Assembly: GCA_963971225.1 (NCBI GenBank)
Contig: OZ020269.1
Location: 28,871,783-28,935,782, forward strand
Length of the DNA stretch: 64,000 bases
DNA from: Melieria omissa
Taxonomy: Eukaryota > Arthropoda > Insecta > Diptera > Ulidiidae
Direction: 5' to 3'
Shown: in pieces, positions 47,801 through 60,242 of the stretch
Position numbering within the stretch: position 1 is the first letter of the stretch
Layout of the letters: each line of letters begins with the position of its first letter
Program-made: the position numbers and the translations under genes
Notes under the pieces: generated by a model
Seen by the model: only the letters and a program-made list of their open reading frames with translations
The model's database searches: none
Told to the model about the DNA's origin: nothing

Positions 47801-50800
47801 CCATTGTCATCACCATATTCGTCTCGATCTCAATACTAATAATATTCAATTTACTATTGATCGATTGAATCAATTCTATTCCTTTTTTTGTGAACACGAA
47901 CACTCAGACGAAAAACTTAAAATTGCCCAACCATCCCGTTGGTTTTAGATGGAAAGCAAATAATTGAAGCAGAAACTTGTGATTAATTTTTATATTAATT
48001 TTATTTAATTAAAATACAATTTTATTACTTCAAACTTTTTTCACCCACGAAGCGATAAACTTTGTTAATAGATTAGTGAAACCAACCAGCAAGCGCTAAT
48101 ACAATAATGAGTAGAATTAACTCTGTATGAATGCGTCCATATTAGACCCATCCAAACTATAACATAAAAGCATAAACACACACATGTGCATACTATATAT
48201 ACGTAGATGCATACATATATATATTCAAAAAGTATCGTATTGTAATCACTTAACGCGGCACATGAATCTACCCCACAAACCCGACACGAACAAGCAATAC
48301 GCAGTTGAAGAGTTTCAGTTAGAGCTGTTGGTATTGGCGCGCAAAATGTAGATAGCGTGGTGAAATCTTTACGCGATGACAATATAAAATCTTACACAAT
48401 TAACAATCCAAGAGACCCACACTAACCACATACACACAAAGATTATATTCTAGAATTTAGTTCAGGTACAACAATAATCTGTTGATAATTGTTGATTCTC
48501 TGTGGTGCTCAAGCAGGCATTAAGCTACACAAACTCGTTAAAGTATTTAAACAAAATCGACATATCTACAGTAGGCAACTACAGACAACAACTACACAGC
48601 ATAAAGCATTACAAAGTCGAATTGTGACTAAGGACATTGAAATAATGCTCGACAGTTATGGTGTAAAAGGTTTTCATTTATTGATTAAAGACGTTATCGC
48701 TCGAAGGTAAACAAGGATTTATTGAGACGCTGATAACTCATTCTCATAAGTCTTATAAAGATGACTAAACAACTCAAATTGGTTTGAGATCTTTCTGATG
48801 TTAATTGATTTGAAAATGCAAAATAATTGCGAAACTTAAAGTTCAGGTTGAAACGGTTTTGTCGTTTCTTTGAGTCAATACCAACGATCAATCATTCATG
48901 CTGGACTACGAATTCCTAGCAGATAATCCAGAAATCAGTCAACAAAAGTGACTTTTATTGTATTGTTTGCTTTTGTAAATGGTGAACTAAAAACTTGTTT
49001 GCACATGTTCCAGAAATATGTATCTTCATTCAAAGGATCTTGAGCACTCCATTTCTGTAAAAAACGATGAGTTATCTACCTATGTTTGATTCATTCGTGT
49101 CTACTTAAACCTCAATATTTGTATAATATACTACAAATATTTCAATACAGAATTTAAACACTAACAAGAAAAATCTAAATCTAACCACCGCTTGAAATCG
49201 TCTACTTTTCTTCATTGGATACGCACAATTTTGCAATTCTGCTCGCTATTACATCTATTAGGTCTTTAATTTTCAGATTAACTCTTTTTGGCTCTCCAAA
49301 ACCATAACATTATAGTTCACAATCTAAAAAGAAAGCTAGTAGGAAGCAAACTCGAATCATTTTTGAAACAATACAAATGTCTGTGTTTTTCTCATGCATT
49401 TTTGCATTTTGCCAGTGTTGTTGCAATTGATTGCGAATATTCACAATAACCAATAAAATATTTCACCAGTTCACATAATATTTTTAAAACTTTCTGTTAG
49501 ATCTTTGAATTTGAAATTTGAAAAGTGTCAGCAAAGTGTTGGCAAAAAGTTATCAGCCAGAAGAATTTCAGTGCAAGTCATAATTGTCGATATACCAAGT
49601 GATGATATACAAAACAAATATGTATACTACATTTAATCCCCGCCGTCGTATATCCTTTAAAACTTACAACAAAATTTTCAACAAATATTAATAAAAAGAT
49701 CAATAAGGAAATCAAGAGAAACAAATCAATGGCTGCTTATAACTTTGCCCCTTGCTCTCAAAACCGATTTATTCACATTTCACTTTCAATCACCACTTTG
49801 CCACATTTACAATACTGACAGCAATAGGAACAACAACAACAACATCAAAATGTTTGAACGAATTTCAAGCGATTTATTACCATTTTTTCGTTAGAATTTA
49901 AAACAAACCGAAAAAATAAATCAATAAAGTTTTTAAAGGATACGCAAAAAAAACAAATAACAACCAGAAAACGTAAGCAACTACAAACAAGTTTGCATTT
50001 TCATTAGTTTTTGCGTCAGTTGTTGAATTATTCATTATGAAATATTAACAAAACACGTTAAAAAAAAATCCATTACATAAAGACCAAAGCAGTTGAGAAG
50101 GCAAAGTTGCAAGATGCGTTTAAAAAAATATATAAGTATTACAGAAATTTACTCGACTTTGTTATTAAACGTACATTTACAGTTGATGAATTTTGTGCAA
50201 ATTCCAGTGGTTAGAAGGAATTTTAAGGCCACATGCAAAACATGTTTAAAATTGCTCGAGAGTTTTCAAGATCATATATGAATCGGTTTTTTGTGATTAC
50301 TTTCGAGACGATTTCAATTTGTCGATTTTATTTGAATAAAAAAATAATTGATTTTTTACCTCATTAAAAGTGAAGTTCAAATAGCAGAACTGAAATATAA
50401 GAAAAACAAACATAAAGAAATTAATTTAAACACAAAACAAAAAACACAAAACAAATCAGAAAATGAAGCAATTTAGCGAAAAGGGAAATTAACAAAAAAA
50501 AAAACAAAAACAAATTATAGAAAAAATAAATTGGATAGCAAAGAGAAAGCACACAATAAATGTGATGTACTTAGGTGTGTGTATGTCTGCAACGTACAGG
50601 TCGGGCAAAGTGCAATAAACATTAAAACAGATCCAACAACAACCACAACAAACTAAAAGCAACAGCAGTTAGACTTGAGGTGAAATTTCGGCGATCCAGC
50701 AGAGAAAAAATACTCATCACATTTTATTATATATGAAATGACAGAAAACAACAACAACAACAACAACAACCACAAACCCAAAAACAAATACCGCCAATAG

Positions 50801-51752
50801 AAGAATTGCAAACAAGAACAGCAAACGGCGAACAATAGCAGCAAATTTTTTTCTGTTAACATTTTTTAACAAATTCGGTGATCTACGATATTAAATAAAT
50901 TACTATTAAAATATATATATATATATATAAATATATATACATATAAATAAATATATTATATATAAAATTAATAATAAAATAATATTAAAATAACGTTTTT
51001 TAAGCAAAAAATAAAAACAAAACAAAGTTGTATGAAAAACCTAAACATAAATATAAATACAAAAAAAATACACTTAAGTCATAAAACTGAAAATAATAAA
51101 AATAGTAAAAGTAATAAATAATAATGAAATGAATAAAGAATAAAATTATAATAGAAACTTTTCAGCAGCGGCAAAAATATGTATTGTGTCATTGAGAGCA
51201 CGTATGAACAGCAAAAACAACAACAACAACAACACAACATGAAACTAACAACAAAAACAACAAACAAAGCAAGAATGAAAGAAACAAACAAAGAGCAAAC
51301 AGAAATGAATGATTATATAGAAGAATAACGAAATGATTATTTAACATGTTCATTATATATAAATGTCATTAAAATGTTCTTCAAAACTGCCTACAAATAA
51401 AATATATTTAAAATAAAATATTAACCTGCTGGGGTTTTACTTTGCATTAGACTGGAAACTTATGTTCGTCAGCGCGTTTGGAAATTCGGCACTCATTGCA
51501 TATCGGTAAACAATTAAAATTTCAATCAATCAGTTAAAACCCTGGCTCTCTATTTAGAAATAACACACAATTTTTTTACTTTATACAGTTATACGACACT
51601 AAAGCAGCGCATTGTGATCAATAGAGGCTTTCAAATCTTCTGCACTTGTTGAGTGCAAATAATCAAATAGTATTTTGATCAATCAGCTAAAACCTTGTAG
51701 CATTTGCACTAAATTCAGAATTATCACACCATTTTCTTTCATTTTCAACATA
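41871..51752. other. brp 3' untranslated and intergenic sequence
   Basis: Nearly 10 kb of AT-rich sequence without a recognisable gene. The first part is brp 3' UTR; a canonical AATAAA lies at 42757-42762 and many others follow, so the end of the transcript is open. Visible low-complexity parts are TACA/CATA runs (42930-43020, 43170-43240, 44060-44160), a GATGAT run (46468-46520), a CA run (46883-46915), CAA runs (50740-50772, 51215-51240) and a TA run (50914-50960). A frame at 46424-46665 follows a good acceptor but has no partner of the right phase. Confidence 0.5.
42757..42762 (+). promoter_or_regulatory. brp: Candidate brp polyadenylation signal
   Basis: AATAAA about 890 nt after the stop codon, the first canonical hexamer I see downstream. 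Neural genes in flies often use more distal sites as well, and several candidates follow. Confidence 0.3.
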
Positions 51753-52220
51753 CAGTCGTGTCTGTGTATAGTGAACACCCTATATAGTGAACACCTCGAT
51801 ATAGTGAACACCCAAATTTTGACATCGAGCCTCTAAATATGGAACAAAATTTTCAAGCAAAAAACAAAAAGTGTATTTTGAGCAAATAAAACAAGTTTTT
51901 GAACAAAAATTTTAACCTTGATATAGTGAACAACCTCAATATTGTGAACAGGCCTTGCAATAATTAGTTCATTATATCCAGACACCACTGTATTTTGATC
52001 AATCTTGTAGCATCTCCACTGAATTCAGAATTATCACACCATTTTCCTTACTTTTTAAAATATTTTGATCAATCAGCTAAAACCTTGTAGCATTTGCACT
52101 GAATTCAGAATGATTACACCATTTTCCTTACTTTTTAATATATTTTGATCAATCAGCTAAAACCTTGTAGCATTTGCACTGAATTCAGAATGATCACACC
52201 ATTTTCTTAATTTTTAACAG
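51671..52220. repeat. 80-bp tandem repeat, four copies, interrupted by a MITE
   Basis: Units begin TATTTTGATCAATCAGCTAA. Two full 80-base copies lie at 52061-52140 and 52141-52220. A copy with a 10-base internal deletion lies at 51991-52060, and one lies upstream at 51671-51750. The last two copies are nearly identical. The element at 51753-51990 splits the first copy from the rest. Confidence 0.85.
51753..51990. mobile_element. MITE with CAGT termini and TA duplication (pogo/Tc1-mariner-like)
   Basis: The ends are inverted: left CAGTCGTGTCTG..., and the right end read in reverse is CAGTGGTGTCTG.... About 20 of the outer 24 bases match, and TATA(G/A)TGAAC motifs follow inside both ends. A TA dinucleotide flanks each side (51751-51752 and 51991-51992). 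That TA is exactly the start of an 80-bp repeat unit, so the pre-insertion site can be read directly. The element is 238 bp with no coding capacity. TA target duplication and CAGT ends point to the pogo/Tigger branch of Tc1-mariner; the family name is inferred. Confidence 0.8.
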
Positions 52221-53363
52221 TTATGCGGCACTAAAGCAGCGAAGCGTCTTCGATCATGCTTTCGCCTGATTTACGCTTGTTTTGTGAAGACAATCTGATA
52301 GAATTGCGATCAAGCACTTAAAATCTTGTTAATAGTTGCAATCATTTAAAAAATACCGTTTTTTATTCATAGTTTTTAACAATTTCACGGCACAAAAGCA
52401 GCAGCAGCAAAAGCCAAATCCCGTTTGACTATGGTTCGACTAAAAATTCGTCAGTGATGCACAGCTCTTTGTTCGAACTTTACTACACCATTCGATATTT
52501 GATCTTCGACATACCACTAGGATTAATGTGCATCACAAGCTAACAAAAGTAGCCACAAACAATTAATTTCTTCACTGTAGCTATCACACATAAGATTATT
52601 CAACAGTAATTCAACGGAAAATTCAACGTTTTTATGCGCACATCCGCAAGTGACAGCACTGCCGGCACAGTGTTCCGGTGGAAATTGACTCTGGACGCTA
52701 CTACACGCTAGATGGCGCTGAAAATTACTTTTGGAACAAATTTATATTTTTCGCCAATTTTAAGTATTTACGAGTTACGAATCAATTTTGTATTGTTTTT
52801 TTTATCAAATTTTATGCAAACAATATATTTGCACTTTTTATACATTACAACATTAACGAGAATTGCCTCGTTCGGCCGTTTCCAATTGGCTCGAAATTCG
52901 AAAATGGCAGCACTGTTGAAGTTTGCCCCACGAATGTCACACGCATATGTAGTAAACAGCGAGGAATGCAAGTGTATAGCAAAATTGCAGAGAATCAATC
53001 GCAACGGAAAAGATTTTTCGCCTTTCTTCGCCACTTTCAGCAAATTTTCAGTGAATTTGTGTGTGCGCGCAGTGGAAAATTGTGGACGCATGCAAAAAAA
53101 AATTCAAATAAATTCGCATTGAATTTGTGCACTTGAGGCGTGTCCACAGCGCCAAACGGGAATCGAGTGAGACCTCTGCAGGAGGGCGTGGTGGACGTAC
53201 AGAGCCGAATTGCAGGGAACACCAGCAGCGGCCGTTTGGAGCGACGCCAAAGCGAGCAGAGCAGCAGCAACATCATACATAGTTGGTCAGTTAGTGAAAC
53301 AGCCAGCAAAGCAACAAAGCGAACGCAGAGTTTGTGGGCTGCACAAGGGACGCTCCAAATATT
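52221..53363 (+). other. Intergenic region and RYBP 5' flank
   Basis: AT-rich sequence to about 53130, then a GC-richer stretch (53140-53363) leading to the RYBP start codon, probably its 5' leader and promoter. The overlapping frames at 52678-53136 and 53037-53519 show no family resemblance. No TATA box is evident. Confidence 0.45.
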
Positions 53364-53502
53364 ATGGATCACAAGAAATCTCCTGTGCGGCGGCAGAAGA
53401 GACAATCGAAAGCTATTGAGGAGAATTTTTGGGATTGCAGTGTGTGCACGTACAGGAACACCGCCGAGGCGTTCAAATGTCGAATGTGTGACGTGCGGAA
53501 AG
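53364..53502 (+). CDS. RYBP: RYBP exon 1 (zinc finger)
   Basis: Forty-six codons plus one base, from MDHKKSP to DVRKG, with donor GGAAAG|GTGAGT. The start is chosen because the residues after it match the family N-terminus. The four cysteines follow C-x2-C-x10-C-x2-C and are preceded by the Trp-Asp typical of ubiquitin-binding NZF fingers. Confidence 0.94.
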
Positions 53503-55084
53503 GTGAGTGACCCCTGCACCGTCTATCGGCCACCTTTGTTTTTGCGCGCCGCAATGAAACGCTCCGCCACACTCGACCAGCACAGATAAGAAATGCGATT
53601 GGGATGAGCGACGCCGATGCGAACACATGCAACGCGGCCGAGGCCGAGTCCGTTAAGCGACGTGGGGCCGGGGGGCGGAGGCCGTTATTTTATTAGCATG
53701 TTGTGCAAACGACCAATTGGGTCGTCATCGGGGCAGCGAAAGCTGAGTGACGGCGGCAGCGTTGGCGTTTCGTGCGAACCTGCAACACCGCATACCGTGG
53801 AAACGGAAAATTTCCCCACGGCGTTTGCTTTTGTTGCATTTCAATTAATTTCTAATTTCGTATGCAAATTACGAAGTTTGTTGTTGTGAGGCTGTCTCGC
53901 TCTAGCAAGTGCGCGCGCGCTCAACGATTGTGCAATTTGGCCTGAAAACGGCAAGCGGCCACTGCACGCCGACCGCGTTGTGCCATTCGCTTTGTGTGGG
54001 CCCCCTTTCAGCTTTTCCTTTCGATTTATTTTCATGCCATCAACAGTGAAAAGCAACGAAATTGAAAGCAAAGCGCAATGTGCGACAACACAACAACAAT
54101 AACAACATCAACAGTCGACCAATAAAAGCGCGAAAGTAGTGAACAAAGAGGAAGCAGCGCAAAAACACAACTGCAACGCTATGCGGAGTGGACTTGTTGT
54201 TGTTTTGTGTTTGCTTTTGTTGTTTGTGTGTTGTTGGGTGACAGCTCTTGATTTGCTGCAGCTGTGCGATTTGCTTTAGTTGAGCGGATGTTTGTCGTTT
54301 GTAGGTCGCTCGCTGTGCGAAATGGACTTCAACTTGAGTAAATTTCAAAGGTTGGGCATTATTTGAAGGGTTTGCGGGAACTGATTTCAATTGAATTTGT
54401 GCGAGAAAACTAACCAACAAATTTGTAGAGTCACATAGCGATGTTCCTTTATGACGATTTGTTGTTTTTAATCATATTTTATTATGGGTTCATTTTCATT
54501 TCGTAACATAGTTTGTTGTTAGATGAATGGACTTTGCTCAACTCCTCTTTAGCTGTCTCAAGCAAGTCCAAAAATTAAGCTTTCTGAAAGCCCTGAAAAT
54601 CTATTTTGGCTCACCTCTACTGTCAATGGAATCGGGATGGGATGAGGATGGGGGACGGCGGGAGAGGTTTTTACTCGCGACCCAGAGTTCTTAAAATATT
54701 TCAATGTCATTATTTAGTTATTATCAGCTTTGCAATGTATTCTAGTAATGAATTGTTTCGATTGCAGGAACTTCAACACGCAAGCCACGCCTTAATTCAG
54801 CGCTCGTCGCTCAACAAGCTGCCACCCTACCCGGAGCATCGGGTGCCATGCCCAACGGTAACAAATCCGCCTCCAGTTCGCGTCACGGCGCCGGCCACGA
54901 CAAGAACAAGCACAAAAAATATCCGGCACGCTTGAAAAACGTCGACCGTTCGACGGCGCAAACGCGCGAGGTCACCGTCAATTCGGTGACCGTTTTCATT
55001 ACCGAATACAAACCCAAGCCGGTGGGTAGCCGGCGCGAGTCCAGCGAGCAAAGTTTCAGCGAGAGCAACGATTCGCGAAGTTAA
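53364..55084 (+). CDS. RYBP: RYBP (RING1 and YY1 binding protein), two exons
   Basis: The nuclear adaptor RYBP/YAF2 joins RING1/Sce in variant Polycomb repressive complex 1, binds the YY1 homologue and ubiquitinated H2A, and supports gene silencing. The spliced frame (53364-53502 plus 54768-55084) encodes 151 residues, close to the Drosophila length. It starts MDHKKSPVRRQKRQSK, like vertebrate GDKKSP...KRQAK. An NZF/RanBP2 zinc finger follows (FWDCSVC...FKCRMCDVRKG, Cys 25, 28, 39, 42). After TSTRKPRLNSALVAQQ and a Ser/Lys-rich linker comes the conserved C-terminal block (RLKNVDRSTAQ ... VTVNSVTVFITEYK, residues 101-128) that binds RING1. The intron is 1265 nt. Gene identity is secure. Confidence 0.95.
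53503..54767 (+). other. RYBP intron
   Basis: A 1265-nt intron from GTGAGTGAC to GATTGCAG. It has GC-rich parts near the 5' end (53620-53780) and no coding similarity. The frame on the minus strand at 54040-54420 is Gln/Leu-rich and probably spurious. Confidence 0.8.
54768..55084 (+). CDS. RYBP: RYBP exon 2 (RING1-binding block)
   Basis: After TTTCGATTGCAG two bases complete Gly47 and the frame reads TSTRKPRLNSALVAQQAA, through RLKNVDRSTAQ, to SESNDSRS and TAA. The Ser-rich acidic tail is short, as in the fly protein. Confidence 0.95.
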
Positions 55085-58000
55085 ATTGACGCAACCATTA
55101 CAGCTGCAACGCATTGAGTGCATCAAAATGCTAGGAATAAGTATGAAATACGCAACCAATTAAACCAGCATACAGAGAACCGAAACACATGCAAAGTGGG
55201 CGCAATGAAATAGTTTTGCTCGCTATTTGCCACCGCAGCAGCAGGGGGGCGGCAATCGATCTGTTACATTCTTTCGAATTGCTCTTTTCGGCAAACTTGA
55301 TTTTTTTTACTTTTTACAATGGATAAAAGGGGGTTTTACTTGCCGACGTGCGTAAAGTGCAGCGACACTGCCTTCAGTTCTCAGATACCAGTTGCCAGGA
55401 TATTTACATAGTGAGCATTCATACCAGTAGCCAGTAAGTAGCACAGCGTGGCGCGTCCTACGGCCACTACAGCAGTAACAACAACAACAGCACACCTTGG
55501 TGCCACAAACATTTCCTCGCACACATGACATATGAACAGCAACACCTAAAGCATCAGTAGCAGCAGCAACATAAGCACCGCAATTTCTTTCGGTTTCCCC
55601 GCTCTCTCTCTCTGTGTCCTTACCACTGATTGCACGTTTGCGGCTTGGTTTGCGCATTTGGTTTGTGTTGATTGTCTGCGCACGCGTAAACACTATTTGA
55701 TTAGTTGTAATTTTATTGTAATTATATGTGACACTGTAAAGCTAGGCAAGTTAACGATTAGGCGAAGCATTGAGCATTGCAACCTCCAACTTAGTTTGAG
55801 TTAAAGTTAAGCAAACGATGTGTACATTCATTGGCTTACGTATGCAACTGCTTCGATTATTATTAAGTTGTTGAAATGAAAGCAAGTTTCATGCTCAACG
55901 GCCGACCGTCGCTCAATCAACGGCGGCATCGGTGCGTGGGCGTCTTGTAAAATGTTTGTAAATACCTTACCATAGCGTGTACTATAAAGTAAATGTTTTC
56001 CACTGTATCTGTGTAACAGCTAGTAGCCAACTATCTAGCGGCAGTCTTATGCTGTGGCTTACGACCTTTTTTCTTGTCTTAATTTGTTTTTGCTCAATCA
56101 TTGACAGTCTTCACTTTGGGTGTTGTTCGAAAATTTGCAATTCAACGACACAAAACATTACGAAACCAACCAATATTCGATTGATAAAATAGCACCAACA
56201 TTTTCTTTTAAGAAAAAAGACTGATTATTCTTATAATTCACGTTGCGTATGCATTGATTTGTTCGACATACTTTAACGTTTGTGTTAAAATTGCGTTGAA
56301 TTTACGGCGGCTATTGGCACAAAGCACACAGTGTTGCAATGAGAATGAGTTGGATGGTGAGTTGGATAACGGAACGAGCTACTATTCATCCATATTCCTA
56401 ATGACAATGATAATCATTCGATTCGATGCAGATTCTGTCTGCAAGCGAAGAGAGTAAACAAAACAAAGGTGGCTTTAGGTGATTTGTGGTTTGAATAAAT
56501 GACAAATTGGTGGCTTAGAAAGTGCTTCGACACTAATAGCGTCTTTGGAAGGCTTTCAAATGTTTGGCATGTCACCGTTAATAGATCTCACTCCCACCTT
56601 ATTTAGCTGTAACACTGTGTATTTTGTGCAGAATGTCCAAATTTGTATTAAATTTAGTATTATTGTCATTATGTTGGCACCGATTTTTTTTACATTTTCC
56701 AAATTATAATCGATTATTTGTGTTTATAGTAAGTGTTAAGTTAATAGCATACAATGTGTTTTTATTTTTATACCCACACCACATACATTCACGCTCGTCG
56801 TCAATGTGTGTGTGTGTGTGTATGTGTTTTGGTTATGTAAATGGCGTTGGTAAACTATGATTAATTTTTGGATGTAAATTCGTTGCAATTATTTTGTACT
56901 TTGCCGCTGCACGCAGCGAGCGTAACTTGTTTGGGTGGCATGAGTATCGTACTGTGTACATTATGTTGTATGTTAAGTTGATGATAATTATTGTGTTTAA
57001 TTTTAGAGTTTAGTTTTGGAAATCACTCTACAATAGCATACAAATAGCCGAGCGCAAAGAGATTTGTTCGGGCAAATTAGGCGCAATCGATTTGGCCTCA
57101 GCCAAGTGTCTCATTGCATAGGAGCACTTGGCAAGTTGCAGCGCGCTTCTTAACTTAATTGAAGCATTTTCGTGCAAATTGCAAATTGTTGCGTTCAAAT
57201 TGCGCGCAAATTTTCTTGCGTCAAGCCGAATTATTAGTTTAATTGTATACAATAACTAAATGAATAATACGATGAACATTGATGATGATAATGACTAATG
57301 TTAATTTGCTAGCGAAAATTCCCCCATTAAACAACGAACACAACGTATGGACGCGCGTGTTTATTGTAGTGAATTTTGTGCACGTTTTCGGCACTTGTAA
57401 GGGACAATGTCAACATTTTGTAGCAACATTTTTTCTATTGAGAATTTTTCTTCTGATAGTAGTGCGAAATTTTAGAAAGATTTTAATTTTTGCAATTTTT
57501 ATATAAGCGAAATAATATTACAAATGAACACAAGCGCCGCGAAGCGAGTAAAACTAGTTGTAATAAAATCAAACCATCAGCATCAACAATAACAACTAAA
57601 GCATTTCTACTAAAATAAATGTTCGCACATTTACAATTTCCTGTTTTACTTTGAACTGTCTGTATGACTTTATTCGATTCAAATTCAACATGTATTTTTA
57701 GAACCACTACTGCGTACACTCACACACACACATATATACACTCAAATCCATATGTATCATTGTGGTAAAAGTTGCAAAATTCAACTAAATTGTAATTTAT
57801 CTCAAATATTTTATTAAATTTAATTTTATGAAATTCTATTGTAATTCTAGTGTAGCACATCTTCATAGAACTTTGCCGATTTGTGAACAATAACAATACG
57901 TGCAGACATTCGATATGTCATGCCAGTGTTTTATAACGCAACAATAAATAAAATTTACGGCATGTAAAATGGCCACAATAGCTAAATGCATGCGTTGTTT

Positions 58001-58600
58001 GTAAGTATGTGAAAATAACGAAAGTCATTCGAGTAAATCAAGTTCAGTTTGAGCATTTACAATTAATACCGTTTTAATATAAACAATAACAAGAACAACA
58101 ATATGTATATTTGGCCACTAAAGTGTATATTTTCAAAAAATTGTATTGTATTGTATGATAGATTTCGACTGGCAAGTGATAGTTGGACAAAGTTGGTAAA
58201 AGCAGCAAATAAGCAAAGCATGGAAACTATAAAAATTGAGAACATTATGCAAAATTGTAATTATGATTTAAAAAATAAAAATTATATAAATATAAAGAAA
58301 ATTCACAAAACAAAAAGTAAGTGTGTGCACACACTTAGTAGTTTAATTATTTTCCCATATGGATGAATGATGGAATGACGCACTGATAGCGTGTTTATGA
58401 TATCGTAGGTGTACTTTTTTTTAAGCGGGCCTGTCTGAAATCATTTACATCAAATCCAAATGTGCTGAAATGATTCTCAACTTTCTATTAATCAAATGAC
58501 TTGTGCGCTACTTATGTGGCTGAACATTGTTGAAAGTTGATGTATTCTAAAGTGGTGACCTTATCATTTTGAAAACTTATTTTCCTTTGTCAGAAAAGCC
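55085..58600. other. RYBP 3' flank and intergenic sequence
   Basis: AT-rich sequence with no recognised gene. Possible poly(A) signals are ATTAAA at 55159-55164 and AATAAA at 56494-56499. A TG run lies at 56805-56820 and a CA run at 57719-57730. The minus-strand frame at 55307-55693 contains short Cys runs from CAA repeats and is not convincing. Confidence 0.5.
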
Positions 58601-59880
58601 AAGCAATCTTAGCACTCGGAGTATAATTTGCTTTAAATCTATACGACCTTCGAAGAAATCAGAGTTAATGCTGTGATGCCAAGGAGCTTACGGTCGCTTC
58701 TCAACACATCAGTGCCAACTGTCTTAAACCAAATTTGACCGTTCGTAGAGCAAACACAAGAATGTGGTTTGCCGTCTCATCATTCTCTCCATAGGCAGGT
58801 CATAGCACACACACAGAATTTCATATCGGGCAGAATTCCGTATATAACTTTTGAGTCCAATACTGGCTGAAGCAATATTCGCCACCAAAAGTATTTGCAA
58901 GATGATTTTAAACCGCCTTTGCCACCTTTTCCATTAAATTCGCCCATAGAAAATGGTTCGTCATAAGGCCCACCAACTGCCTGAAGTACCTTTCATAAAA
59001 ACAGAAGAAACCAATGCCTGCGATTTGCGATGATGAAAACCTAAGTTTCGTTGAACTGCAGCCGCTCTCAGCTCTCTCGTGGTTGGAAATGGCCAATTTA
59101 TAAACAGTGGTTTTTATGGTCGTTGATGAGATCGGAAGGAACTGACTCAGTGTCGATAAAAGGAGGAGTCTGAATCTCGTTATCCTCAATTCCTATCTGT
59201 GCCGCAACCTAAGTGAACGACATAATTTAGCCTGGATTTGTTGGATGATTTGACTATTGTGGAGATGTTTGGAAGGTTGTTAATGTCCCTAAACGCAGCT
59301 GGGATTTTGCTACACGAATGGATCTGCCTTTTCACCTGCATTTCAAAAAAATTTTCATTTTCTCAAGTATCTCATGCTCCTCTTCCTGAAAGCCTGGGGC
59401 AAAAAATCGTTGAGCCTCATTTGAATCTATGTTGACACCAGAGCCGGAACCGTGTGCTACTCTAGAGCCGTCCATGAGTATTCGAAAGCAGTGTTTGCTA
59501 GACTCATTCTCAAGATTTGACCATGAGTGAGCCTCAGGCTGCAACACCATATATTGCTTTTCTAGTATGACTAAGGCATAGTGTGAAAGGATCGACCATT
59601 GTCACCCATGTCAGACCCCTGTCATACCTCATGACAACTGTTTTTCCATTTTCGTATGACCTTGACACCTCTACTAGGATGAAAGTGTTGGCAGCTTCAT
59701 CAAGGCATCTAACGCTGGGCCATAAGTTGTAGGAAGAGCTCCTGAACAACATATAGTCACGGTGCACTGCAGTCTGTCCCTTTCTAGAGAGAGTCTGCTC
59801 ATCCAGACCACAGATGCATTGGAGATGCTGGCTTCAAGAACTCATTAGTGGGAAGGCCCCACATTCGCCCAAAGACACCT
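58600..59880 (-). mobile_element. Decayed non-LTR retrotransposon (ORF2 C-terminal part)
   Basis: On the minus strand several overlapping frames, broken by stops and shifts, show features of a LINE ORF2 C-terminal region. FRILMDGSRVAHGSGSGV (59332-59550) resembles an RNase H start (DGS...G-GAGV), followed by FQEEEHEILE, which resembles the FQAE-AI motif. Further on, LMTNHFLWANL (58908-59189) and the degraded CPAYGENDETANHILVFAL (about 58750-58800) resemble the LTGH... and C--C-DEETAEHLLC-CPAL motifs. Order and spacing fit a jockey- or R1-like element. The copy is inactive. The assignment rests on motif memory only. Confidence 0.55.
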
Positions 59881-60242
59881 TTACACTGCTAAAAAAACTG
59901 TTTCTAGTTCCACGTGTAATACCGAAAGAAATTACCAAAAATAACTAATTTAATCCTTTCCACTCCAAAGTTGCCTGAGAGCAAATTCACCTTCACCTCA
60001 TAGCAAAAGCTACGATTGATTTATGGGCTTAATTTAAGTAGGCACCAACAAGTTAATATGGTACTTTTAGAAGTGAATTTGATATCAGGAAAAGTTTGTG
60101 ATCTAATTGAAGTCTACGAATTGGGCGCGTTTGATCACAACCCTGTTTCTTGAATAATGGTTAACTAAAATCAAAAAGTGATAATTTCGTATTTTTCCAT
60201 AAATATTAAATAACACAGGGCAACAAATTTCGACTTTTGGTC
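59881..60242. other. Unassigned AT-rich spacer
   Basis: Sequence between the retrotransposon relic and the fold-back element. I see nothing distinctive in it. Confidence 0.6.
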
